DNA of 5,299 bases from NCBI GenBank assembly GCA_026388755.1, contig JAPLJE010000676.1, positions 5,647-10,945 on the forward strand, in the 5' to 3' direction. A program made the position numbers and the translations under genes. Positions within the stretch are counted from its first letter, which is position 1. The number at the start of each line of letters is the position of its first letter. Below the pieces are notes generated by a model. The model was given only the letters and a program-made list of their open reading frames with translations, ran no database searches and was not told where the DNA came from. This stretch comes from Deltaproteobacteria bacterium (GTDB taxonomy: Bacteria; Desulfobacterota; Desulfobacteria; Desulfobacterales; Desulfatirhabdiaceae). Shown one piece after another: positions 1-4,734 of this stretch.

Positions 1-1
1 A

Positions 2-358
2 TCCTACGCCATATTCAATGTTTATAAAGGCCATGGTGATGACGGAATTCTTAAGGCTCAGCAGTGGATGGAAACCCATCTGACGGAAAACATGAGCATG
101 GAAAACCTCGCCGGACAGGTGGGAATCAGCCCCCGGCATTTCATCCGCCGGTTCAAGAAAGCCACCGGAGAATCTCCGTTGAATTTCCTGCAGCAGATGC
201 GCATCGAAACAGCCAAGAAAATCCTGGAAACGCGGCCTGACACGGTCGATGCAATCACCCAGGCCATCGGCTATGACAACAGCAGCACCTTCCGCAAATT
301 ATTCAAAAAATACACCGGCCTGTCTCCCAGGGAATACCGGAATAAATTCACCTGGTAG
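2..358 (+). CDS. AraC-family (GlxA-like) transcriptional regulator, C-terminal part
   Basis: The reading frame is open from the window edge, so only the last 118 residues are seen; the start lies outside. These residues form an AraC-type DNA-binding domain with two helix-turn-helix units. The first runs through LAGQVGISPRHFIRRFKKAT and the second through AIGYDNSSTFRKLFKKYTG, followed by the family ending LSPREYRNKF. The segment just before the domain (YKGHGDDGILKAQQWMETH) is typical of the GlxA subgroup, whose N-terminal half is a DJ-1/PfpI-like amidase fold; that half is inferred, not seen. In the family such proteins are cytoplasmic activators or repressors of metabolic genes. The stop codon is 6 bases before the next gene, whose ribosome-binding site overlaps it, so the two are probably co-transcribed and translationally coupled. 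The ligand and targets cannot be told from the sequence. Confidence 0.9.
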   Translation, partial: SYAIFNVYKGHGDDGILKAQQWMETHLTENMSMENLAGQVGISPRHFIRRFKKATGESPLNFLQQMRIETAKKILETRPDTVDAITQAIGYDNSSTFRKLFKKYTGLSPREYRNKFTW

Positions 359-364
359 AAGGAT

Positions 365-682
365 ATGGTTGAGGTAACAGCTTCAGCGACAAGCCAGATC
401 GTTGAATATTTCAAAGGCAAGGAGATTGCTCCCATTCGTATTTTCATAAATGAAGGCGGCTGCGGCGGGCCAAGCTTGGCAATGGCCCTGGATGAGCAAA
501 AAACCACGGATGATGTGTTTGAAATTGATGGGTTCACCTATCTCGTTGACAAGCAATTCATGGAGAAAGCCAAACCCATTAAGGTCGATTTTCTGCCAAA
601 TGGCTTCAAACTGGATTGTGCCATTAAGTTTTCTTCGGGGTGCTCCAGTTGTGGAACTACGGGGTCCTGTTGTTCTGATTGA
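365..682 (+). CDS. IscA/HesB-like (A-type iron-sulfur carrier related) small protein
   Basis: This 105-residue protein matches the HesB/IscA-like family found in Desulfobacterota. It has an N-terminal alpha segment, then PIRIFINEGGCGGPSLAMAL at about residues 23-42, with Cys33 in the place of the first A-type ligand. A beta-rich middle follows (AKPIKVDF), and a cysteine-rich tail carries C85, C93, C96, C102 and C103 in an SGCSSCG...SCC pattern. A-type proteins bind or pass on Fe-S clusters in the cytoplasm; here that role is inferred from the fold and cysteines. The tail has more cysteines than the usual CGC ending of IscA, so metal binding or redox work is also possible. The ATG at 365 is chosen because AGAAGG at 357-362 overlaps the stop of the regulator gene upstream, suggesting coupling. 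The gene ends in TGA; I read this as a true stop, since only five unconserved codons follow before the next stop. Confidence 0.85.
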   Translation: MVEVTASATSQIVEYFKGKEIAPIRIFINEGGCGGPSLAMALDEQKTTDDVFEIDGFTYLVDKQFMEKAKPIKVDFLPNGFKLDCAIKFSSGCSSCGTTGSCCSD

Positions 683-711
683 TCAACAATAAACGGATAA
701 GTGAATTCGAC

Positions 712-728
712 CCGTGATCTGATCACGG
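712..728. repeat. Perfect inverted repeat after the IscA-like gene
   Basis: CCGTGAT at 712-718 pairs exactly with ATCACGG at 722-728 around the centre CTG. It lies 30 bases after the IscA-like gene. It could be an operator half-site pair or an mRNA-end hairpin. No T-run follows, so it is not a classical intrinsic terminator. Confidence 0.5.
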
Positions 729-804
729 ACTATCTGGAGGTTTATACTGCTGCTCTATAGGCTATGCCGTGGTAAAATATCCAAAAAGTGTTACCCTAAC
801 AGCC

Positions 805-836
805 AGGACAACGGTTAAGACAACTACCGTTGTTTT
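805..836 (+). terminator. Possible intrinsic terminator
   Basis: ACAACGGT at 808-815 pairs with ACCGTTGT at 826-833 across a 10-base loop. The stem extends by G-U and A-U pairs into the short T-run at 833-836. It could end the regulator and IscA-like transcript. The stem is only moderately GC-rich and the T-run is short, so the call is tentative. Confidence 0.35.
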
Positions 837-996
837 CAGACGGACACGTGTTGGACGGCCAGTTCAATGGAATCCTTACAAGCGGACTTTCCCGTAATCC
901 ATCGGATTGATCAATATTGGAAATGAAACACTCTTATTCATAACTTTTATGAATTTTACATATAACTATTAATGATGTAGAAAACTCCACAATGCA

Positions 997-1025
997 TTGA
1001 TATCATGATTTATTAAAAGTACGAT
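997..1025 (+). promoter_or_regulatory. Sigma-70-like promoter candidate abutting the thioredoxin-like gene
   Basis: TTGATA at 997-1002 and TACGAT at 1020-1025 are 17 bases apart, a good fit to the housekeeping consensus. Transcription would begin at or next to the ATG at 1031, giving a nearly leaderless message. This agrees with the lack of a clear Shine-Dalgarno sequence there. A weaker alternative lies upstream: TTCATA at 937-942 and TATAAC at 961-966, spacer 18. In this AT-rich stretch chance matches are likely. Confidence 0.35.
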
Positions 1026-1030
1026 ACGCC

Positions 1031-1285
1031 ATGAAAAAAGTTCATGTAGAATTTATCAACACCTGTCCCTGTTGCGATGAGTACGGGCAGGCGATCCAGA
1101 AGGCGGCGGATTCGCATGGCGGTGCTGTGGATGTCACCATCTATTATGCAGGCAAGGACTTCGACTACTTGAAGAAATACGGGATGATCACCCGGGGAAC
1201 CATGATCGTCAATGGAAAAAAGATATATGAAAATCTTTCCCGGAACATCATCGAAAAAGCAATCGGTGATGCGGTAAAATCCTGA
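1031..1285 (+). CDS. Small thioredoxin-like protein with CPCC active site
   Basis: The 84-residue product has a compact thioredoxin-like layout. A first beta strand (KKVHVEFI) leads into NTCPCC, with C12 and C15 forming the CxxC redox pair and an extra Cys at 14. A helix follows, then DVTIYYAGKDFDYLKKYG and the strand pair GTMIVNGKKIY, ending in a helix. Family proteins exchange disulfides or bind metals in the cytoplasm. The protein resembles the small thioredoxin-like proteins, some of them selenoproteins, that I know under the name SaoT. That match is from memory and moderate, so no symbol is given, and no other sao-type gene is present in the window. All active-site positions are cysteine here. 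There is no good ribosome-binding site before the ATG; the start is supported by the fold beginning at once. The gene stands alone, between two gene-poor stretches. Confidence 0.75.
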   Translation: MKKVHVEFINTCPCCDEYGQAIQKAADSHGGAVDVTIYYAGKDFDYLKKYGMITRGTMIVNGKKIYENLSRNIIEKAIGDAVKS

Positions 1286-1434
1286 TGAGGAACTGTTTGA
1301 AATCTGTATCTTGCTAAACGACAGAAATCCGTATTCTCGATATTTAGGCGGTTTTTTAAAAGCGAATTTTGGGTTGGCTAATCCGCGATCTTCAGATCCA
1401 GGGGTCGCAATGGCGCAAATCATGGGAACCATGA

Positions 1435-1634
1435 CTCGGGTTCCGGCTAACAGCCATACTCAGAGCAGGCACAACGAAGAATGAAAATGTTCCTTTTCAT
1501 ATAAAACGTACGAGTCCGCCGATCAAGGGGAAGATACAAGGCTAATTCAAGATTATTTATGTCACAGGAATATTCAGCATACGGTAAGATACACTGCCAC
1601 CAATCCGGCACAGTTTAAAAAACTTTGGCGGTGA
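1435..1634 (+). pseudogene. Remnant of a FimB-like tyrosine recombinase (C-terminal end)
   Basis: No intact ORF exists, but the frame ending at TGA 1632-1634 reads ADQGEDTRLIQDYLCHRN and then IQHTVRYTATNPAQFKKLWR. This is the unmistakable C-terminus of FimB/FimE-like and related short tyrosine recombinases. It includes the GH-type box, here degraded from LGH to LCH, and the catalytic tyrosine of HTVRY. Upstream, from about 1435, another frame reads AILRAGTTKNENVPFHIKRT. This resembles the stretch before and into the HPHMLRH box, so at least one frameshift and a deletion near 1500-1515 have removed the box. A trace reading GTMTRV at about 1424-1441 hints at still earlier parts. The intact enzyme would be about 180-200 residues and would cut and rejoin DNA. 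The remnant marks an old integration or inversion site and ends 6 bases from the convergent parE. Confidence 0.8.
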
Positions 1635-1640
1635 AAAAAA

Positions 1641-1958
1641 TCAGTTTATGGTTTTTAATCGCCTGTTTTTTTCCATGTGAGCATGTAAGACACGGACAAT
1701 TTCAACACCATCCGTTATCTCTCGATAATAGATGACATAGTTATGAAATTGTTTTAAGGGGAAGAACCTCAAACCTTTTAACCTGGCCCGCTGTGTCCAA
1801 TATACAGTTCCAATCTCCGGCATGGCTGCGAGGGTTTCAAAGGTTTTTTCAGCAGCTTGATAAGTCCGATCAGCCGCTTCGGGGTTATCCCGCGCAATAT
1901 AAACCCATATGTTTATCAAATCGTCTTCCGCCGCGGGCGTTATCAAGATTTTGGGCAT
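1641..1958 (-). CDS. parE: ParE/RelE-superfamily toxin
   Basis: The 105-residue protein shows the ParE pattern. An N-terminal strand (KILITPAAEDDL) leads to a helical hairpin (IWVYIARDNPEAADRTYQAA ...FETLAAMPEIG), then the beta core LRFFPLKQFHNYVIYYRE and the typical VEIVRVLHAHM near the end. ParE toxins bind DNA gyrase and stop replication; relatives of the RelE fold cleave mRNA instead. The ParE subgroup is favoured by the LHAHM ending and the partner gene. Its ATG directly follows the TAA of the antitoxin gene (TAAATG), so the two are co-transcribed from the promoter near 2250 and translationally coupled. The length is normal and I see no disabling change, so the toxin looks functional even though its antitoxin start is odd. 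Confidence 0.9.
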   Translation of the reverse strand: MPKILITPAAEDDLINIWVYIARDNPEAADRTYQAAEKTFETLAAMPEIGTVYWTQRARLKGLRFFPLKQFHNYVIYYREITDGVEIVRVLHAHMEKNRRLKTIN

Positions 1959-2174
1959 TTATCTGCCTTGCTCTTTGTGAAGCAATGCCGATGCCTTCTT
2001 TTGCAGAGCCGACATATCAAGAGGAGCCGCTTTGCCGCTTTCAATCCCTTCCATCAAGAGCCGGTCAATTTCTTCGTGATCATGCCTTATGAGGTCGCGC
2101 AAATAATCACTGGCACTTTGATACTCTCCTGTGTTGACGCGGGCTTCAATAAATGCCCGCAGCTCATCGGGCAT
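1959..2174 (-). CDS. parD: ParD-type ribbon-helix-helix antitoxin, normal start codon missing
   Basis: From the first available ATG the product is 71 residues: helix MPDELRAFIEARVNTGEY, helix SASDYLRDLIRHDHEEIDRL, and a charged tail that would wrap the toxin. Family members begin about nine residues earlier with the DNA-contacting beta strand. That strand is present in frame upstream as TRATLNVS, encoded at 2198-2175, followed by the ATG. The codon where the start should be (2201-2199) is CTC, and the frame closes at TAA 2210-2208 with no ATG, GTG or TTG in between. A strong AAGGAGG sits just before that CTC, not before the ATG at 2174, which lies 28 bases further on. Either a noncanonical start is used, the strand is lost, or the start was mutated. 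ParD neutralises ParE and represses its own promoter. Confidence 0.8.
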   Translation of the reverse strand: MPDELRAFIEARVNTGEYQSASDYLRDLIRHDHEEIDRLLMEGIESGKAAPLDMSALQKKASALLHKEQGR

Positions 2175-2202
2175 CGATACATTCAGAGTTGCCCTGGTGA
2201 GG

Positions 2203-2209
2203 CCTCCTT
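2203..2209 (-). promoter_or_regulatory. Strong ribosome-binding site of parD
   Basis: The minus strand reads AAGGAGG at 2209-2203, an ideal Shine-Dalgarno sequence. It is one base from the CTC codon at 2201-2199, and 28 bases from the first ATG at 2174. Its position argues that translation originally began at or next to the CTC position. Confidence 0.7.
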
Positions 2210-2228
2210 ATTGTTTGGCTTCAGTCTC

Positions 2229-2257
2229 AATATAACACATATGGCAAACTTTGCCAA
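2229..2257 (-). promoter_or_regulatory. parDE promoter with embedded palindromic operator
   Basis: On the minus strand TTGGCA (2257-2252) and TATATT (2234-2229) are 17 bases apart, a good sigma-70 promoter starting transcription near 2222, just before the parD ribosome-binding site. The perfect palindrome TGGCAAA-C-TTTGCCA at 2242-2256 covers the -35 box and half of the spacer. That is where a ParD or ParDE complex would bind to repress its own operon. Confidence 0.65.
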
Positions 2258-2327
2258 CAGAAAGCCGTGTTGATTCCTTGTCCATCAGCCCTTTCATCCA
2301 CAAATTATTCACCAGCCCTGGCACGAA

Positions 2328-2356
2328 TTTTTATGCTTTTTTTTGTGTATTGTCAA
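2328..2356 (-). promoter_or_regulatory. Second leftward promoter candidate
   Basis: The minus strand has a perfect TTGACA at 2356-2351 and TAAAAA at 2333-2328 with a 17-base spacer containing an A-run. It would start transcription about 100 bases upstream of the parDE promoter. The weak -10 box and the A/T-rich context make it uncertain. Confidence 0.3.
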
Positions 2357-2389
2357 CCGGAACGGCATCATTTCCTTAACTGGTCCACA

Positions 2390-2640
2390 TCAGCTCCCTG
2401 TTTTCGGCTGTATTGTTGACAACATTGATTTGACAGCTTTTCGTAGCGTGTCCGGCGGCAGGTGGCTGTATCTTTCCGTCATTGCAATTGACTTGTGGCC
2501 CATTAACTCGCGAACTGTGAACAGGTCCGCACCATCGGTAACCAGCCATGAAGCAAAGGAATGGCGGCATGTATGAAAAACCAATTTCAGCCTTGAATCA
2601 ACAATTGAATCATTTAATTCAATTATATTTTGTCTTGAAC
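2390..2640 (-). pseudogene. Truncated tyrosine recombinase (phage-type integrase), C-terminal fragment
   Basis: The minus-strand frame ending at TGA 2392-2390 encodes the C-terminal end of a tyrosine recombinase. It contains the HxxR box in VFHTCRHSFASWLV, the third-box sequence RELMGHKS, and the nucleophile tyrosine in AMTERYSHLPPD. Family-like sequence also extends upstream of any start codon (IIELNDSIVDSRLK), then stops near 2635-2640, where a GC-rich hairpin begins. The catalytic first arginine, the core-binding domain and the start are missing, leaving about 80 of the usual 300-400 residues. It belongs to a different subfamily from the FimB-like remnant at 1435-1634. The intact protein would have integrated a phage or genomic island; the fragment cannot be active. 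It sits divergent to vapBC and upstream of parDE in the same orientation. Confidence 0.85.
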
Positions 2641-2641
2641 A

Positions 2642-2662
2642 ACCCCGTCCTCTGGGCGGGGT
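2642..2662. repeat. GC-rich hairpin 1
   Basis: Nine pairs (A2642-T2662 through C2650-G2654, including one G-T wobble) close a TCT loop. It shares its stem core CGTCC/GGGCG with the hairpin at 2720-2738. Confidence 0.75.
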
Positions 2663-2719
2663 CAGAGAAAGTTGGCTTTGCCTGTAAAATGCCCATCTGC
2701 TAAACCCTTCGCTTCAAAG

Positions 2720-2738
2720 CCACGTCCTTTGGGCGTGG
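2720..2738. repeat. GC-rich hairpin 2
   Basis: Eight pairs from C2720-G2738 to C2727-G2731 close a TTT loop, with a G-T wobble at the same stem position as in hairpin 1. This suggests the two are copies of one element end. Confidence 0.75.
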
Positions 2739-2761
2739 ATTAAGCCGCCCGTTTACTGACA

Positions 2762-2789
2762 TTGACAGGAGGATAGATTGATGTATAAT
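2762..2789 (+). promoter_or_regulatory. vapBC promoter with consensus -35 and -10 boxes
   Basis: TTGACA at 2762-2767 and TATAAT at 2784-2789 both match the sigma-70 consensus exactly, with a 16-base spacer. Transcription would begin near 2796, about 29 bases before the antitoxin start. Such a strong promoter is usual for toxin-antitoxin operons that are held down by autorepression. Confidence 0.75.
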
Positions 2790-2809
2790 GTATAAGGTTA
2801 ATGTATACA
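2781..2809 (+). repeat. ATGTATA direct repeats, likely VapB operator
   Basis: ATGTATA occurs at 2781-2787, 2788-2794 and 2801-2807. The last copy overlaps the palindrome TGTATACA at 2802-2809. The repeats overlap the -10 box and the transcription start, which is where a ribbon-helix-helix antitoxin complex would bind to repress. The role is inferred from position and repetition. Confidence 0.55.
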
Positions 2810-2824
2810 GTACGGAGGTATGGC

Positions 2825-3058
2825 ATGGTACGAACGCAAATATATTTGACAGAACAACAGCGTGACAAATTGGCTACTATCGCTAAGACTGTCGGAAAGA
2901 AACAGAGTGAACTTATTCGGGAGGCCATCGATCGGCTTATCGATCAAGCCAGTAGCGGTCGCAGAGCATTGGTGTTGCGCAAGGCTGCCGGAATCTGGAA
3001 GGATCGTACGGATCTTCCTGATTTCAGTGCCATTCGTGCCGAATGGGATAGGAACTAA
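2825..3058 (+). CDS. vapB: VapB-type ribbon-helix-helix antitoxin
   Basis: From ATG 2825 the protein has 77 residues. It begins with the beta strand MVRTQIYLTEQQ, followed by the helices RDKLATIAKTVG and KKQSELIREAIDRLIDQ of a CopG/Arc-type DNA-binding domain. The C-terminal part, with GIWKDRTDLPDFSAIRAEWD, is typical of antitoxins that wrap a PIN-domain toxin. An in-frame ATG at 2801 would add eight residues, but GGAGG at 2814-2818 is placed six bases before 2825 and the family fold begins there, so 2825 is preferred. The stop is two bases before vapC. VapB blocks the nuclease and, with it, should repress the promoter at 2762-2789 through the ATGTATA repeats. Confidence 0.9.
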   Translation: MVRTQIYLTEQQRDKLATIAKTVGKKQSELIREAIDRLIDQASSGRRALVLRKAAGIWKDRTDLPDFSAIRAEWDRN

Positions 3059-3060
3059 TC

Positions 3061-3444
3061 ATGGCAAGACTAATCCTTTTAGACACGGATGTTCTTGTTG
3101 ATTTTTTTCGGGGCCGGGAGAAAGCGGTGGCCTTCGTTAACACGTACAATGCCCGCATCATCCTGTCATCCATAGTTGTAGCGGAATTGTATGCCGGAGT
3201 GAAAGGAAATGAGGAGCAAAATGCTCTACAGAACTTTGTATCCCTCTTCCGTGTTGTTCCTGTTAATGCCGAAATTGGGAGGGCCGGAGGCCTTTACAAA
3301 CGCGATTATGGCAAGTCTCACGGAGTTGGTCTTGCTGATGCTATCTTAGCTGCTACCGCAGAAGCCGAAAATGCAGAGTTGAAAACGCTCAACAGTAAAC
3401 ACTACCCTATGTTGAAAGGCATCAGACCAGCCTACAATAAATAG
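3061..3444 (+). CDS. vapC: VapC-type PIN-domain ribonuclease toxin
   Basis: The 127-residue protein is a complete PIN domain. Its acidic active-site residues are all visible: D8 in LLDTDVLVDFF, E42 in VVAELYAG and D93 in GLADAILAATA, with N111 in TLNSKHYPML at the fourth position. These residues hold Mg2+ or Mn2+ for cutting RNA, in known VapCs most often tRNA or rRNA; the target here is unknown. The gene starts two bases after the vapB stop, so translation is coupled. Length and motifs are normal, so the pair appears functional. It is transcribed towards the hydrogenase operon but is separated from it by 266 bases with its own promoter candidate. Confidence 0.93.
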   Translation: MARLILLDTDVLVDFFRGREKAVAFVNTYNARIILSSIVVAELYAGVKGNEEQNALQNFVSLFRVVPVNAEIGRAGGLYKRDYGKSHGVGLADAILAATAEAENAELKTLNSKHYPMLKGIRPAYNK

Positions 3445-3473
3445 AAGCCCATCGTCTGGACAAGTCTCACAAG

Positions 3474-3512
3474 TAGTGCGTGATTCGGGCCAGTCCCAGT
3501 CGACACGCATTG
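3474..3512 (+). terminator. Hairpin downstream of vapC, possible transcript end
   Basis: TGCGTG at 3477-3482 pairs with CACGCA at 3504-3509, and weaker pairs extend the stem outward. An inner GGG/CCC pairing (3487-3489 and 3495-3497) could form within the loop. No T-run follows directly, so it may be a stabilising or Rho-linked end rather than an intrinsic terminator. Confidence 0.3.
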
Positions 3513-3563
3513 TTCAATAAATGGTTTTTCCTGGCGTTTTGTGCGAGTGAATGAAATTCATCG

Positions 3564-3593
3564 TTTACAATCTCCCCAATCCCGTGCTATAGA
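3564..3593 (+). promoter_or_regulatory. Candidate promoter of the hydrogenase operon
   Basis: TTTACA at 3564-3569 and TATAGA at 3588-3593 are 18 bases apart, and TG at 3585-3586 makes an extended -10 element. It would give a leader of about 110 bases before the small subunit gene. I found no correctly spaced sigma-54 site in the gap. Confidence 0.45.
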
Positions 3594-3710
3594 AAAAAGT
3601 TAACTGGTCACCGTTGTCTCAGTTTTTTGTATGGACGTGGCAGGACAATCAATCAATCGTTTATTTATGTTGGGTGAGTGTGTTATTAACAACTGCATCT
3701 GGAGGTGCCA

Positions 3711-4652
3711 ATGGAAAATGAGAAAGCGTTTTTCGACAAGCTAGAACAGAAGGGAGTTTCACGAAGGGACTTCATGAAGTACTGTACCTTACTGACAGCG
3801 ACCATGGGGCTTTCATCTTCGTTTGTCCCCAAGGTGGCCGAGGTTTTCGCAGCTCCCAAACAACGTCCGCCGGTCATCTGGCTGCATTTCGGCGAGTGTA
3901 CGGGATGTTCCGAGGCGCTGCTGAGGTCCACGTACCCTTATATTGACGATCTGCTCCTGGAACTGCTGTCCGTGGAATACCACGAGACCATCATGGCAGC
4001 AGCCGGTGAACAGGCTGAGGAGCAGCTTCACAACGCCATTAAAAAATATGAAGGCAAATTCATCTGCGTGGTGGAAGGCGCGGTGGCCACCAAATTTGAC
4101 GGTGCTTATGGAAAAGTAGGCGGAAAAACCTTTTTGCAGATTGCCAAGGACGTCTGTCCCAAAGCAGCCGCAGTTATCGCCATTGGAACCTGCGCCACTT
4201 TCGGCGGGATTCAGGCGGCAGCTCCGAACCCCGGCGGATATGTGGGCGTTGGTGAGGCCATTGGCATTAAAACCCTGAATATCTCTGGTTGTCCCCCCAA
4301 TCCCATCAATTTTGTGGGAACTGTCGTCAACTATCTCCTTTTAGGCAAACTGCCGGCCCTGGACAGTCTGGGCAGGCCTCTGTTTGCTTATGGAACATCC
4401 ATTCATGATCAATGCCAGAGACGGTCTCATTTCGAAAACAACGAATTCGTATTGGAATTCGGATCCAAAGAGGCTGAAATGGGATATTGTCTGTATAAAT
4501 TGGGCTGCAAAGGTCCGGACACCTTTAACAACTGCCCGACTGCGAAATTTAACGACGGCACAAGCTGGCCGGTTCAGGCCGGTCATCCATGCATTGGATG
4601 TAGCGAGCCCGCATTCTGGGATAAAATGAGCCCTTTTTATGAACCCACTTGA
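3711..4652 (+). CDS. hynB: Periplasmic [NiFe] hydrogenase small subunit (Fe-S subunit, Tat-exported)
   Basis: The 313-residue electron-transfer subunit begins with a twin-arginine signal: SRRDFMKYC (R18, R19), a hydrophobic stretch, and a likely cleavage near AAP at 47-49. It would carry the folded heterodimer to the periplasm. Proximal 4Fe-4S ligands are C63 and C66 (ECTGCSE), C161 (GTCATFGG) and C194 (SGCPPNPIN). Distal ligands are H232, C235, C260 and C266. Medial ligands are C275, C294 and C297. Pro287 in SWPVQAGHP is the position that in [NiFeSe] enzymes is, to my knowledge, a Cys giving a 4Fe-4S cluster; Pro predicts the usual 3Fe-4S cluster. There is no C-terminal membrane helix, so the enzyme is soluble and probably passes electrons to cytochrome c3. 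ATG 3711 has TGGAGG at 3700-3705. An in-frame GTG at 3705 overlaps this site and is rejected. The large subunit follows after 82 bases. Confidence 0.95.
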   Translation: MENEKAFFDKLEQKGVSRRDFMKYCTLLTATMGLSSSFVPKVAEVFAAPKQRPPVIWLHFGECTGCSEALLRSTYPYIDDLLLELLSVEYHETIMAAAGEQAEEQLHNAIKKYEGKFICVVEGAVATKFDGAYGKVGGKTFLQIAKDVCPKAAAVIAIGTCATFGGIQAAAPNPGGYVGVGEAIGIKTLNISGCPPNPINFVGTVVNYLLLGKLPALDSLGRPLFAYGTSIHDQCQRRSHFENNEFVLEFGSKEAEMGYCLYKLGCKGPDTFNNCPTAKFNDGTSWPVQAGHPCIGCSEPAFWDKMSPFYEPT

Positions 4653-4720
4653 TGGGTATTTACCAGACAGCCGTTTCAGCGATTACCGAATCAACCGATG
4701 ATTTTATTCTTTGCAGATAA

Positions 4721-4728
4721 GAGGAGAG
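4721..4728 (+). promoter_or_regulatory. Ribosome-binding site fixing the large-subunit start
   Basis: GAGGAGAG lies six bases before ATG 4735. An in-frame TTG at 4711 has no such site and would add residues not found in the family, so 4735 is the start. Confidence 0.8.
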
Positions 4729-4734
4729 ACATAT

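Larger units (their letters stand above)
683..1030. other. Gene-poor intergenic stretch (348 bases)
   Basis: I see no convincing gene here. The first part holds two inverted repeats (712-728 and 805-836). The last 110 bases are strongly AT-rich and contain possible promoter hexamers for the thioredoxin-like gene. Two short open stretches have protein-like codons, one from GTG 701 to TAG 760 and one from about 818 to 920. Neither matches a family I recognise. Confidence 0.6.
2641..2740. mobile_element. Possible IS200/IS605-type remnant or MITE bounded by two similar hairpins
   Basis: Two hairpins of nearly the same design lie 57 bases apart in the same orientation: CCCCGTCC-TCT-GGGCGGGG at 2643-2661 and CCACGTCC-TTT-GGGCGTGG at 2720-2738. 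Same-orientation subterminal hairpins, rather than terminal inverted repeats, are typical of IS200/IS605 (TnpA/TnpB) ends. The left hairpin begins where integrase homology ends, as if an insertion or deletion event cut the integrase. No tnpA or tnpB coding sequence remains between them, and I cannot define exact ends or a target site. The assignment rests on hairpin resemblance only. Confidence 0.4.

Noticed and set aside
680..700. The IscA-like gene ends in UGA and could be read through as selenocysteine
   Set aside because: Only five codons without family resemblance follow before TAA, and the UGA is not at a conserved cysteine; an ordinary stop is simpler.
701..760. Short GTG-started ORF with protein-like codons (NSTRDLITDYLEVYTAAL)
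   Set aside because: Only 19 codons, no family recognised, and it overlaps the perfect inverted repeat; could be a decayed gene start but not supportable.
818..920. Open stretch containing MESLQADFPVIHRIDQYWK
   Set aside because: Too short, no ribosome-binding site and no family recognised.
1013..1432. 139-codon minus-strand ORF opposite the thioredoxin-like gene
   Set aside because: Composition and lack of any domain mark it as the antisense shadow of the real gene and the remnant beyond it.
1793..2273. Plus-strand ORFs over parDE
   Set aside because: Antisense shadows of the clear ParD and ParE coding regions.
2208..2297. 29-codon minus-strand ORF just upstream of parD, ending at TAA 2210-2208
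   Set aside because: It runs through the parDE promoter and operator and resembles no leader peptide; likely chance.
3531..3546. Sigma-54-like TGGC...TGC upstream of the hydrogenase
   Set aside because: The GG-to-GC spacing is two bases too short for a functional -24/-12 promoter.
3681..3691. TGTTA-T-TAACA palindrome as a Rex or FNR site upstream of the hydrogenase
   Set aside because: Spacer of one base does not match the spacing of known Rex or FNR sites.
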